Below the pieces are notes generated by a model. That model had not been told where the DNA came from, ran no database searches, and saw only the letters and a program-made list of their open reading frames with translations. The translations under genes and the position numbers were made by a program. Positions 1 through 8,242 of a stretch of DNA of 64,000 bases are shown in pieces (position 1 is the stretch's first letter; each line of letters starts with the position of its first letter). The DNA comes from Gemmatimonadaceae bacterium (GTDB taxonomy: Bacteria > Gemmatimonadota > Gemmatimonadetes > Gemmatimonadales > Gemmatimonadaceae). The stretch lies in contig JANYHT010000016.1 of the NCBI GenBank assembly GCA_025358925.1, positions 93,691 to 157,690 on the forward strand, given 5' to 3'.

Positions 1-266
1 AGGGCGATAAGGAACGTCAGCAAGCATTCGAAGGCGTCTGCATCGCCCGTCGTGGTGGCGGCGTCAGCGAGACCTTCACGGTTCGGAAGGTGTCCAACGG
101 AGTCGGTGTCGAACGCATCTTTCCGCTACATAGCCCAATGATTGCCGACATCGTGGTCGTGCGTCGTGGTGTTGTGCGCCGGGCCAAGCTGTACTACCTC
201 CGCGATGTGACTGGTAAGGCCGCGCGTATTAAGGAACGCAAGGTTATCCGCACACCGAAGGCGTAG
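1..266 (+). CDS. rplS: 50S ribosomal protein L19, 3' part (5' end outside window)
   Basis: The last 87 codons of a protein read in frame from base 3 to a TAG at 264-266. The peptide contains [18 protein letters not shown] and [20 protein letters not shown], which are the conserved core of bacterial L19, a large-subunit protein at the 30S-50S interface. The C-terminal [17 protein letters not shown] stretch is also typical. About 25-30 N-terminal residues lie upstream of the window. rnhB begins 24 bases downstream, the usual rplS-rnhB arrangement, so the two are probably cotranscribed. Confidence 0.95.
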   Translation, partial: GDKERQQAFEGVCIARRGGGVSETFTVRKVSNGVGVERIFPLHSPMIADIVVVRRGVVRRAKLYYLRDVTGKAARIKERKVIRTPKA

Positions 267-290
267 TTCCGAAGGCGAAACGTCACGCCC

Positions 291-965
291 GTGGGTCGCT
301 GGAGCCATCTAGAGCGCACCGCGCGTGCGCGGTATGGTCCGCTTATCGCTGGGGTTGATGAAGTTGGACGGGGCCCCCTCGCGGGCCCCGTTATCGCATG
401 CGCGATTGTCATGCCGCCCAACCGGCGCGCCATTGTCGGCGTGAACGATTCCAAGCAGCTCGACGCAAAAACGCGCGAACGACTTGCTGTACTCATCCGG
501 CAACAGGCACTCGCTTTTTCGCTGGGTGCGGCGTCCGCACGTGAAATTGATCGCATCAACATTTATCACGCGACCATCCTTGCCATGGCCCGCGCGCTCA
601 AAGGCCTCGAAGCTCGGCTCGGCGCCGCACCCGATCATATTCTGATCGACGGGAAACCGTTGCGAACGCTCGGCGTGGTGCATTCGGCTGTCGTGAAAGG
701 TGATGCCAAATGTTATGGTATTGCGTGCGCGTCAATTGTAGCCAAGGTGACACGCGATCGACTGATGACATCGCTCGCGCGTCGCTATGAAGGCTTCGGA
801 TGGGAGCGCAACGCTGGCTACGGCACGCCGCAACATCTCGCCGCCCTAGCGGCGCGTGGCCTCACGCCGCATCATCGACGTCGCTTCTGTCTTGACGAGC
901 AAAACTCGCTGGACCTCGATGTTTTAGCCGTCGCCATCGACCACCTACCAACGGAATTCGTATGA
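291..965 (+). CDS. rnhB: Ribonuclease HII
   Basis: The 224-residue protein removes ribonucleotides and RNA primers from RNA-DNA hybrids in the cytoplasm. The motif GVDEVGRGPLAGPV gives acidic residues Asp23 and Glu24; Asp120 (ILIDG) and Asp138 (VKGDAK) complete the DEDD metal site with the spacing seen in the family. NDSKQLDAKTRERL and ASIVAKVTRDRL are further family blocks. The start is a GTG only 24 bases after the rplS stop; no better ATG lies before the conserved block. The gene overlaps the next one by 4 bases (ATGA). Confidence 0.96.
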   Translation: MGRWSHLERTARARYGPLIAGVDEVGRGPLAGPVIACAIVMPPNRRAIVGVNDSKQLDAKTRERLAVLIRQQALAFSLGAASAREIDRINIYHATILAMARALKGLEARLGAAPDHILIDGKPLRTLGVVHSAVVKGDAKCYGIACASIVAKVTRDRLMTSLARRYEGFGWERNAGYGTPQHLAALAARGLTPHHRRRFCLDEQNSLDLDVLAVAIDHLPTEFV

Positions 966-1798
966 CCGAATTAGACACGTCTGTGTTTCGTTCTGGCCTG
1001 CTCACGGGACAAGTGGCTTTGATCACGGGTGGCGGAACTGGTATTGGATTTGGCGTGGCCGAACTGTTGGCGGAGCTCGGTGCACATGTGGTACTGGCCA
1101 GCAGGAAGCCAGAGAATCTCGAACGCGCGTGCGCGACGATCCGTGCAAGCGGCGGACTCGCAACTGCCGTTCCGCTTGACGTGCGGGACGCGGAGAAAGT
1201 GAAAGAAGCGGTGGACCACGTTGCACAAACGCACGGTCGTATTGATCTCCTCGTGAACAACGCGGCTGGAAATTTTTACGCGCCGAGCGCCACGCTGTCA
1301 CCGAACGCGTGGAAGAGTGTCGTCGAAATTGATTTGTTCGGTACGTTCTATTGTTCTCAGGCGGTGTATCCGGTGATGGCGGCGCAGGGCGGGGGACGCA
1401 TCGTCAGCATATCGATGACGCTGCACTATCGCGGCTGGCCGCTGATGGCGCATGCGACGGCTGCGAAGGCGGGTGTTGATGCGTTGACGCGCACGCTCGC
1501 GATGGAATGGGCGCCGCAAAAAATTCGGCTCAATGCGATCGCACCTGGGCCTATTCCCACTGAGGGTGTGAAGAAGGCATTTACGCCGCCTGCCGACAGT
1601 GGTGTCACCGACATTTTTGCGGCAACGGAAGCACGCATGTCTGCATACGCAAAGAAGAGCATTCCCCTCGGTCGATGGGGCACGCCACGGGACGTTGCAA
1701 ATATGGTTGCGTTTCTCGCGTCGCCAGCGGGGGATTGGGTGACCGGCGCGATCTTCGTTATCGATGGCGGTGAATGGTTGGCGAAACCACCGATGTAG
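962..1798 (+). CDS. SDR-family 2,4-dienoyl-CoA reductase-like oxidoreductase
   Basis: The 278-residue short-chain dehydrogenase/reductase has a Rossmann fold with TGGGTGIG at residues 22-29 and NNAAGNF at 99-105. The latter is typical of mitochondrial and peroxisomal dienoyl/enoyl-CoA reductases rather than generic SDRs, which have NNAG. The usual YxxxK pair is replaced by Tyr156 and Lys169 in the arrangement TLHYRG...HATAAKAGVDALTR, which is also the DECR/PECR pattern. A role in unsaturated fatty-acid beta-oxidation is therefore likely, with NADPH as cofactor (inference). The gene overlaps rnhB by 4 bases (ATGA), suggesting translational coupling. Confidence 0.85.
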   Translation: MTELDTSVFRSGLLTGQVALITGGGTGIGFGVAELLAELGAHVVLASRKPENLERACATIRASGGLATAVPLDVRDAEKVKEAVDHVAQTHGRIDLLVNNAAGNFYAPSATLSPNAWKSVVEIDLFGTFYCSQAVYPVMAAQGGGRIVSISMTLHYRGWPLMAHATAAKAGVDALTRTLAMEWAPQKIRLNAIAPGPIPTEGVKKAFTPPADSGVTDIFAATEARMSAYAKKSIPLGRWGTPRDVANMVAFLASPAGDWVTGAIFVIDGGEWLAKPPM

Positions 1799-1858
1799 GC
1801 AGGTCTTGGGCGTAACGCGCTTTTGGTGATCATTCGCACACTGAACTCGACAGGTCGC

Positions 1859-1872
1859 GTGATATGCATCAC
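1859..1872. promoter_or_regulatory. CRP/FNR-type palindrome, site 1
   Basis: GTGA-N6-TCAC matches the core of CRP-family operators, and the flanks extend it to CGTGAT-N4-ATCACG. It lies 174 bases upstream of the OmpA-like lipoprotein start in a 247-base gap that otherwise holds no gene. Its centre is exactly 40 bases from that of the second site. Confidence 0.45.
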
Positions 1873-1898
1873 GGTTTTGTCGATTGTTTTTCATTCTG

Positions 1899-1912
1899 GT
1901 GACAAAGATCAC
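1899..1912. promoter_or_regulatory. CRP/FNR-type palindrome, site 2
   Basis: This is a second GTGA-N6-TCAC (GTGACAAAGATCAC) on the same face of the helix as site 1, four helical turns away. The rest of the gap (1799-2045) shows no other clear signal apart from the AGGAGG before the lipoprotein start. Confidence 0.45.
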
Positions 1913-2045
1913 GACATTCGATTTCGACGCCACGCAACTTCCTTCGCGTGGATCATGTGCAGTGAACGTGTCGCAAACGTTCTCGCACCTGACCCGACCT
2001 TAACTCGGCATTTTGTCATTACCACGTATGAGAACAGGAGGACGT

Positions 2046-2711
2046 ATGCGACAGATTCGAAACTTTGCTATCGCGGCGCTGGCAGCATCAACTCTCGGTG
2101 CCTGTGCAACGAAAGGCTTCGTTCGCCGTGGTCTTGACGAGCAGCGCGTGGCGTTGACGCAGGAACAGCTGGCTCGCGCTAACGGCGACAGCACGCTGCG
2201 CACAGACGTAAATGGAGTGCGGACGGACGTGGCATCGGTGCGTGCGGATATAGCGGCACTGCGCACGGAATTGTCGACATTGCGTACCGAGTTCGGCGCG
2301 AAAATCTCGATGATCGAAGGTCAGATTACGTTCGCGCTCCCGGTACATTTCGGTTTTGATGCGGCCGCAGTGCGTCAGCAGGATGAAGCGGCGCTGGCGA
2401 AGTTTGCACAGGTTGCCGGAGCACATTACAAAGGTGCGACGATCACGATCGAAGGGTTCGCTGATCCTGCAGGTTCGGCGCAGTACAACGTGCAGTTGTC
2501 GCAGAAGCGCGCTGACGCTGTTCGCGAATACCTCGTCGGCAAGGGGCTCGACAATGCGAACCTGAAGACGGTCGGTTACGGGAAGGCTCGCTTGGTTCGC
2601 GCCGGAGCGAAGAAAGATGCACCGGGTGCCGAACTCAACCGTAGGGTGACGTTTGTCGTTGATGCGCCGTCGGAGACGACGGTGGCTGCACTGTCGGTTC
2701 GCCAGCCGTAG
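2046..2711 (+). CDS. OmpA/Pal-like outer-membrane lipoprotein
   Basis: The 221-residue protein begins with a lipoprotein signal (LGAC, lipidated Cys20). A heptad-like coiled coil follows at about residues 25-85 with repeated RTDV/RADI/RTEL units. The OmpA C-terminal peptidoglycan-binding domain occupies about 90-210: FGFDAAAV, GFADPAGSAQYNVQLSQKRA and VGYGKARLV. It probably anchors the outer membrane to peptidoglycan. The ATG at 2046 was chosen because it starts the signal peptide and sits 5 bases after AGGAGG; an upstream in-frame TTG is not needed. Two CRP-type palindromes lie upstream. The long coiled coil makes it Lpp/Pal-hybrid-like rather than classical Pal. Confidence 0.87.
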   Translation: MRQIRNFAIAALAASTLGACATKGFVRRGLDEQRVALTQEQLARANGDSTLRTDVNGVRTDVASVRADIAALRTELSTLRTEFGAKISMIEGQITFALPVHFGFDAAAVRQQDEAALAKFAQVAGAHYKGATITIEGFADPAGSAQYNVQLSQKRADAVREYLVGKGLDNANLKTVGYGKARLVRAGAKKDAPGAELNRRVTFVVDAPSETTVAALSVRQP

Positions 2712-2765
2712 TACTTTAACACGACAACTTTTTGGTGCCGATCGCGTAGGCATCGAATCGAAAAC

Positions 2766-2796
2766 AGTGACCGGTTCCGTGATGGAGTCGGTCACT
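2766..2796 (+). terminator. Hairpin after the OmpA-like gene
   Basis: A 13-bp stem (two G-T wobbles) with a 5-base loop GTGAT lies between the lipoprotein and the glycosyltransferase. No T-run follows on the plus strand; the complementary strand has GTTTT after it. It is a possible terminator or RNA processing site. The remaining 2712-2890 gap shows nothing else. Confidence 0.4.
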
Positions 2797-2890
2797 TCGC
2801 GTTCAAGCGCACGCCAGACGCGTTATTATTCCAGCTGTGTCACAGCGCACGTGCCCGCGGGGCGCTGCGGGAACACACCTCAACTACGGC

Positions 2891-4150
2891 ATGACGCATA
2901 CTCAAGCGTTCGTCGATCGACTCGTCCAACCGGAACACGCGCTACCGCCAATCGATATTGGCCATGACGTGTTGCCCCCTATGTTGCGGCCACAGGCGCA
3001 ATTGGGTGTGCTCGACATCACCGAATGGTTTGGCGATACCAGCGGTGGTATTCGCACTTATTTGCTACAGAAAGCGCAGTATGTCGCGGCGCGGCCGTGG
3101 CTGAGGCAGGTGCTCACCGTGCCGGGTGTGCGTGACGCGATCACCGAAGAAGATGGCGTGCGCATGTATCGATTGCAGGGGCCGCCAATTCCGCGACAGA
3201 AGCCGTATCGCTTTATGCTGGCGACCCGTAGCGTTGCGAAGATCGTGCGACACGAACGTCCCGATATCATCGAGATTGGCAGTCCGTTCATTGTGCCGTG
3301 GATTGTCCGACATGCGACGCGCAATCTCGATGTGCCGCTGATCTGTTTTTACCACTCGAATCTGCCTCGCATGTTTGCTCCGCGCGCGGGGAAGAATGGA
3401 CGGGCGCGTCGTTTCGTATATCGCGCCTCGTGGCAATACATGCGTCGACTCGATCGTTTGTTTCCGCTCACGGTGGTGACCTCAGACTTTTCGGCGAACG
3501 ATCTTGCGCGCGAAGGTATCACGCGTATTGCGAAGGTGCCCTTGGGTGTCGACCTCGCGCGTTTTACGCCACTCCGTCGTGATCACGCGGCGGAAACGCG
3601 CGCGCGGTATGGATTGCCTGCGGGTCCGCTCGCAGGTTTTGTTGGTCGCTTTGCGAGTGAGAAAGAGTTGGACGTCGTGCTCGATGCGTGGGCCGAAGTA
3701 GAACGTCGCACTGGCGCACGTCTCGCACTGGTCGGTACGGGTCCGCTTGAAGCGATGCTACGCGCACACCCGTATGGACCGCGTGTAATTTTTCTCCCGT
3801 TTCAATCTGATCGTGAAACGCTCGCCGATCTGTTGGCTGCATTTGACGTGTACATCGCGCCAGGCAGCATCGAAACGTTTGGCTTATCGTCGCTCGAAGC
3901 GTTAGCCAGTGGAACACCGGTGTTGTCCGCCGATCAGGGCGGCGTATCCGAACAGGTGGCGCGCAGTGGCGCCGGTCGCACCTTTGAATCGGGTATTGCA
4001 GCGTCGCTCGCGGAACAAGCCACCGCGCTATTCAGCGACGATCTGCGCACACTCGGACATCTAGGTCGTGTGTACGCCGAAACTGAACACTCGTGGGACA
4101 CGGTGTTCGATCGGCTCTTCGCTGTGTATCGCGATGTCCTCGGTCGTTGA
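2891..4150 (+). CDS. GT4-family glycosyltransferase
   Basis: The 419-residue GT-B fold transferase has an N-terminal acceptor domain with EWFGDTSGGIRTYL, the typical GGI loop, and EIGSPFIVPW. A linker precedes the nucleotide-sugar domain: VPLGVDLARF, GFVGRFASEKELDVVLDA and the retaining E-x7-E motif in ETFGLSSLEALASGTPVL. It probably transfers a hexose from a nucleotide sugar to a lipid or glycan acceptor at the inner membrane. The ATG at 2891 is preferred over an in-frame GTG at 2837 because homology starts later; no strong ribosome site is visible for either. It overlaps the deacetylase-like gene by 17 bases. Confidence 0.85.
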   Translation: MTHTQAFVDRLVQPEHALPPIDIGHDVLPPMLRPQAQLGVLDITEWFGDTSGGIRTYLLQKAQYVAARPWLRQVLTVPGVRDAITEEDGVRMYRLQGPPIPRQKPYRFMLATRSVAKIVRHERPDIIEIGSPFIVPWIVRHATRNLDVPLICFYHSNLPRMFAPRAGKNGRARRFVYRASWQYMRRLDRLFPLTVVTSDFSANDLAREGITRIAKVPLGVDLARFTPLRRDHAAETRARYGLPAGPLAGFVGRFASEKELDVVLDAWAEVERRTGARLALVGTGPLEAMLRAHPYGPRVIFLPFQSDRETLADLLAAFDVYIAPGSIETFGLSSLEALASGTPVLSADQGGVSEQVARSGAGRTFESGIAASLAEQATALFSDDLRTLGHLGRVYAETEHSWDTVFDRLFAVYRDVLGR

Positions 4151-4892
4151 GTCGTCGATTCGCGAAGGGTTGTTGGTTTCAATCCATGACGTAACGCCGG
4201 CACTCGAAGCACCGGTGCGTGTGCTGTGGGCGCTGTGTCGTGCCAATGGCGTCACGCCGGCACTGCTGGTTGTACCCGATTGGCACGGCGCGTGGCCGCT
4301 TGAAGCACATCCGAAGTTCGTCCAATGGCTGCACACGTGCGTGGCGGAGGGAGCCGAGATATTTTTACACGGTGAACGGCACGATGAGGTTGGATTGCCG
4401 CGCGCTTGGCGCGACGAGCTCCGCGCCGTTGGTCGTACAGCGAAAGAGGGCGAGTTTCTCACGCTGGACCACGCGGCAGCAACGGCTCGCATTGCGCGCG
4501 GCCTAGCGCGATTCACGTCGCTCGCGCTGCAACCGATTGGATTTGTTCCGCCAGCGTGGCTCGCCCGTGACACGACGCACGATGTGGTGCGCGAGCAAGG
4601 GCTGCACGTGAGTGAAGACGCTGACGCCGTGCATGTTCATCGCGCGTCAACACCACTCGTGCGCGTGCGACTTGATGCGCCGGCCCTTCGCTGGAGCGGA
4701 CGCACCACGCTGCGCGCCTGGGGATCGAGACTCACTGCCGCAGTGCGATGGCACACGTTGCGGCGCACGCCACTGGTCCGTCTCGCGCTGCATCCGCAAG
4801 ATCTCGCGCACCCCGTCACCGCTGCGTCGGTCGCGCAAGAAGTGAGGCGATGGACACGCGCGCGCCGTGTCATTCGCTATGAAAGTTTATGA
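4134..4892 (+). CDS. Polysaccharide deacetylase-like protein (DUF2334 type)
   Basis: The 252-residue protein starts with LLVSIHDVTPALE, the HDVTP signature of the DUF2334/polysaccharide-deacetylase-like family. FLHGERHDE follows, supplying further possible metal ligands, and LALHPQD lies near the end. No signal peptide is visible, so a cytoplasmic or membrane-face role is likely. It is sandwiched between two GT4 glycosyltransferases with overlaps of 17 and 4 bases, which argues that all three act on the same glycan or glycolipid. The deacetylase chemistry is inferred from the family and not proven by a full catalytic set. Confidence 0.72.
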   Translation: MSSVVESSIREGLLVSIHDVTPALEAPVRVLWALCRANGVTPALLVVPDWHGAWPLEAHPKFVQWLHTCVAEGAEIFLHGERHDEVGLPRAWRDELRAVGRTAKEGEFLTLDHAAATARIARGLARFTSLALQPIGFVPPAWLARDTTHDVVREQGLHVSEDADAVHVHRASTPLVRVRLDAPALRWSGRTTLRAWGSRLTAAVRWHTLRRTPLVRLALHPQDLAHPVTAASVAQEVRRWTRARRVIRYESL

Positions 4893-6034
4893 CCTGCATC
4901 GACGCCAGCGCGCTCCGACTGGCGATTTTTTCCGATACCTATACGCCGCAAGTCAATGGTGTTGCGCGCACGCTCGAACGATTGACAGACGCAGTCAGTG
5001 AGCGAGGCGGCGTGGCGCAGATATTCACGGTCACCGATCCAGAATCGTCAACGCTCAGCCATGTGGTGCGATATCCCAGTGTTCCATTCTGGGCCTACAA
5101 CCAAGTGCGCATGGCTTGGCCGAGACAGCGTTCGGTGGAAATATCGTTGCGCGAGTTTGGTCCGACGTTGGTACATGCGGCCACGGAGTTTGGCGTTGGG
5201 CTCGCTGGTCGTACTGCGGCACGTTCGCTGCGCGTGCCGTTTGTCTCTTCGTATCACACCAGCTTCTCGGCGTATGCGAAGTTCTATCGGCTAGGGTTGC
5301 TTGCCGAGCCGGGGTGGAGCTTCATGCGTTGGTTTCACAACGCGGGGCTACGCACGTATTGCCCAACGCAAGCAATCGTTGACGAAGTGAACGCTGAAGG
5401 CTTTACGAATACGGCGGTGTGGTCACGCGGTGTGGACGGTGTACGGTTTTCACCGCGCTTTCGATCAAACGCATTACGCGCGCGCATCGGCGCTACCGAC
5501 GACACGTTAGTGGTGATGTATGTTGGGCGCCTGGCGGCGGAGAAGGGACTGGATGTGGCGCTGCGCGCGCTGCGCATTGTGAATGACGCGCGGCCGGGGT
5601 GCATCCGATTTGTGGCTGTTGGTGACGGCCCGTACGAGGCCCAGGTGCGGGCGCAGGCACCGGCGGACAGTTGGTTACCTGGTAAACTGTTAGGTGATGC
5701 GCTGAGCGAGGCGTATGCCTCCGGCGACGTGTTTTTGTTTCCATCCACGACAGATACGTTCGGTAACGTGCTGCTCGAGGCGATGGCGTCGGGAATGCCG
5801 GTCGTGGGCGCCGATGTCGGCCCAACGCGTGAGCAGTTGGCGCCCGATCGCGGCTGGTTGGTCGCGCCCGGTGATGCGGCAGCATTTGCGGAGTCGTTGA
5901 TCGCACTGGTCGATGATCGGGCGCGGTTGCGGGTGGCGCAGGAACAAGCGCTGGCCTTTGCGGCATCAAAGACGTGGGCGCAAGTGTGGGATACGTTGAT
6001 TTGCGACTACCTCACGCTGCATCGCCCTCGCTAG
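4889..6034 (+). CDS. GT4-family glycosyltransferase (mannosyltransferase-like)
   Basis: The 381-residue GT-B protein opens with LAIFSDTYTPQVNGVARTL, the signature of the MgtA/PimB-like alpha-mannosyl- and glucosyltransferases. The second domain contains YVGRLAAEKGLDVAL and the retaining motif in TDTFGNVLLEAMASGMPVV. It overlaps the deacetylase-like gene by 4 bases (ATGA) and ends the three-gene module. The donor sugar is unknown; GDP-mannose or UDP-glucose are plausible from the family. Confidence 0.83.
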   Translation: MTCIDASALRLAIFSDTYTPQVNGVARTLERLTDAVSERGGVAQIFTVTDPESSTLSHVVRYPSVPFWAYNQVRMAWPRQRSVEISLREFGPTLVHAATEFGVGLAGRTAARSLRVPFVSSYHTSFSAYAKFYRLGLLAEPGWSFMRWFHNAGLRTYCPTQAIVDEVNAEGFTNTAVWSRGVDGVRFSPRFRSNALRARIGATDDTLVVMYVGRLAAEKGLDVALRALRIVNDARPGCIRFVAVGDGPYEAQVRAQAPADSWLPGKLLGDALSEAYASGDVFLFPSTTDTFGNVLLEAMASGMPVVGADVGPTREQLAPDRGWLVAPGDAAAFAESLIALVDDRARLRVAQEQALAFAASKTWAQVWDTLICDYLTLHRPR

Positions 6035-6069
6035 ATTGTGCGTCGGTCACGGTGAGTGGTGGCCTAATC

Positions 6070-6142
6070 GCTCCGATAGCTCAGTTGGTAGAGCAGCGGC
6101 CTTTTAAGCCGTAGGTCCTGGGTTCGAGTCCCAGTCGGGGCA
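6070..6142 (+). tRNA. tRNA-Lys (anticodon TTT)
   Basis: A full cloverleaf: acceptor GCTCCGA/TCGGGGC with one G-T pair, D stem GCTC/GAGC, anticodon stem GCGGC/GCCGT with loop CTTTTAA (anticodon TTT), and T arm CTGGG-TTCGAGT-CCCAG, discriminator A. It is 73 nt with no encoded CCA. It begins 35 bases after the glycosyltransferase stop. Confidence 0.97.
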
Positions 6143-6598
6143 CTCTAGTGAAGGCTCTTCGTGTTTCCGGTGAATGTTTATTGGGGGACTTTTAGGAGAG
6201 GCGTCGGTCGAAAAGCAACGGCTGACCGCGAACGACGCGAATGTGAGGTCGAGCTGGATCCGGAATGATCGCGTGATGCCGGTATCGCACTGTTTTCATC
6301 TCAGAAACCGTGCAACACTATCTGCCGCTCTATACGCCACTCCGAACGGTACGCGGCTGAATCGCGGCCATCTGCAGATCGCATTTCGTAGCAAAGGAAT
6401 CGTGCAATGCCAGTCTGCCGGTCGATACGCTTCCCGCTCGCCCACCGCCCCCATTCGCGCGGCATTTACCGAAGTTCCCGGATGAACGTTGCTTGATTTT
6501 CGTACATCGTGAGCGTTGTTCGCGCGTGCGTGCGACGGCGCATGGCCATTTTGGCGCGCCCGGTTGACCCGCGCGCCACGCTCGTCAAAGCTTCGCTG
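6143..6598. other. Intergenic region with no recognised gene
   Basis: These 456 bases lie between tRNA-Lys and the MscS gene. A 103-codon open frame at 6174-6485 reads as low-information sequence without a ribosome site, so I do not call it. No tRNA terminator with a clear T-run is seen. A promoter for the channel gene must lie here, but I cannot locate it confidently. Confidence 0.5.
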
Positions 6599-8233
6599 AT
6601 GCACCCTCACACGACCAATCGCCTGGGTCTGATCACGCGACTCGCTGCCCTCGCCTGCTTGTCGTGCGTGATCGCCTCCGTCGGCCTCGCACAGTTCCCC
6701 AAGCTGAGCGCCAGCAAACCGACGGTCGACACGCCCTCCGGCGTAGTGGCACCCGATTCACCGCGTGCGTCAATGCAGGAGTTCTTGCGCTTCGCCAATG
6801 CAAACGCATGGACGGCGGCCGCCGAGTATCTCGAGGTGCCGTCGGCGGATCGTGGGAATGCGGCGTTGTTGGCGAAGCACCTCAAGGTCGTGCTCGACCA
6901 ACGGCTCGCTCTCGATGTGCGGTCGCTGTCGCCTCTCGCGGTCGGCGATACGACCGATGGCGATCGCGAGGCTGATCGCGTTGGGACCATAGCGACCCTG
7001 GGTGGACGCGAAGAGGTAATTCGGCTGGTGCGCATGCCCAACGCGGTGCCGCCGCGCTGGGTCTTTGCGCAGGCCAGTGTGGGTAGAGTGGAAGTGTGGT
7101 ACGAAAATCTCGGTGCGCCGTGGCTTCGAGATCGACTGCCGCCTGCGTTGATGCGCGAAGGGCCGTGGCACGTGTTCTACTGGCAGTGGATCGGACTCGC
7201 GCTTGCGCTCCCGGTGCTGGTGCTCGTTGCGTGGCTGGTGGGAGGACTGTTACGCACGGTGCTCACCCGCCTCGCGTCGCGCACCGCCACAGAATGGGAC
7301 GACCTTTTAGTAAGGCATTTGCGCGGGCCCTTTCGCTTGTGGGTGGCTGCGGTCGCAGCAACGCCGGTGCTTGCCGTACTCGAACTGAACACGCGCCTCG
7401 CCGCGTTTGTGGACTCGACAACACGCGGACTGGTGCTGCTCGCACTTTTTTGGGCCGCGCTTCGCATCATTCGCCTGGTGCAATTGCGTTTCGAAAATGC
7501 GGTGTGGGTGAGCGGCGATAGTCAGCAGGCGCGCACACTCGTTCCCTTACTGGGCAACATTTTGCGCGTCACGCTCGGCATCATCGCCGTGCTTGTTGCG
7601 CTCTCACAATTTGGCTATCCGGTTGGCACGCTCCTGGCCGGATTGGGTATCGGCGGTATTGCCGTCGCTTTGGCCGGACAAAAAACCGTTGAGCATTTGT
7701 TCGGGAGCATTTCGCTTGCCGCAGATCGCGCATTTCGCGTGGGTGATTGGGTGCGCGCGGGAACAACGGAAGGGGTCATTGAGCGCATTGGTTTGCGATC
7801 GACAAGTTTTCGTACGAATGATCGTACGGTCGTGCGTATTCCCAACGGTCGATTAGCGGACGAACGTATTGAAACGTTCGGAGAACGCGACCGCATGTTT
7901 CTTAAGACGGATCTTGATCTCACGTACGGGACAAGCGCGGCGCAAATTGATCACATGCGCGACGATATCGAAGCGCTGCTCCGCGCACATCCAAAAATCT
8001 GGTCTGAAGCGGTGCGCGTGCACGTGGTTGCCCTCACCGATTCGGCCATTCGCATGCGCGTGATGGCGTGGTTTGACACGCGTGATCACGCAGAGTTTTT
8101 GGGTATTCGCCACCGAATGTTGCTCGATTTCTTGCGTATTGTTCAACGCAACGGATCGAACGTTGCGTTCCCATCGCGCACGGTCTATCACGTGACGCAG
8201 GACGGGATCGCTCCTGTGCAAGGCAGCGACTAG
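6599..8233 (+). CDS. MscS-family mechanosensitive ion channel
   Basis: The 544-residue protein starts with a cleavable signal (cut near ASVGLAQ), followed by a periplasmic domain of about 150 residues. Several membrane helices follow from about residue 190. The MscS pore helix and beta domain are clear: LLAGLGIGGIAVALAGQ, TVEHLFGSISLAADRAFRVGD and VRIPNGRL. It opens under membrane tension to release osmolytes. The ATG at 6599 starts the signal peptide directly; an in-frame start 90 bases earlier would place a charged stretch before it. The histidine kinase gene begins 9 bases downstream. Confidence 0.9.
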   Translation: MHPHTTNRLGLITRLAALACLSCVIASVGLAQFPKLSASKPTVDTPSGVVAPDSPRASMQEFLRFANANAWTAAAEYLEVPSADRGNAALLAKHLKVVLDQRLALDVRSLSPLAVGDTTDGDREADRVGTIATLGGREEVIRLVRMPNAVPPRWVFAQASVGRVEVWYENLGAPWLRDRLPPALMREGPWHVFYWQWIGLALALPVLVLVAWLVGGLLRTVLTRLASRTATEWDDLLVRHLRGPFRLWVAAVAATPVLAVLELNTRLAAFVDSTTRGLVLLALFWAALRIIRLVQLRFENAVWVSGDSQQARTLVPLLGNILRVTLGIIAVLVALSQFGYPVGTLLAGLGIGGIAVALAGQKTVEHLFGSISLAADRAFRVGDWVRAGTTEGVIERIGLRSTSFRTNDRTVVRIPNGRLADERIETFGERDRMFLKTDLDLTYGTSAAQIDHMRDDIEALLRAHPKIWSEAVRVHVVALTDSAIRMRVMAWFDTRDHAEFLGIRHRMLLDFLRIVQRNGSNVAFPSRTVYHVTQDGIAPVQGSD

Positions 8234-8242
8234 TTTTCGGTC

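Noticed and set aside
1826..1839. A third CRP-like half-match (GTGATCATTCGCAC)
   Set aside because: Only three of four bases of the second half-site match and the spacing to the others (33 bases) is off the helical phase.
6174..6485. Open frame of 103 codons between tRNA-Lys and the MscS gene
   Set aside because: No ribosome site, no recognisable domain, and amino-acid use that looks like unselected GC-rich DNA.
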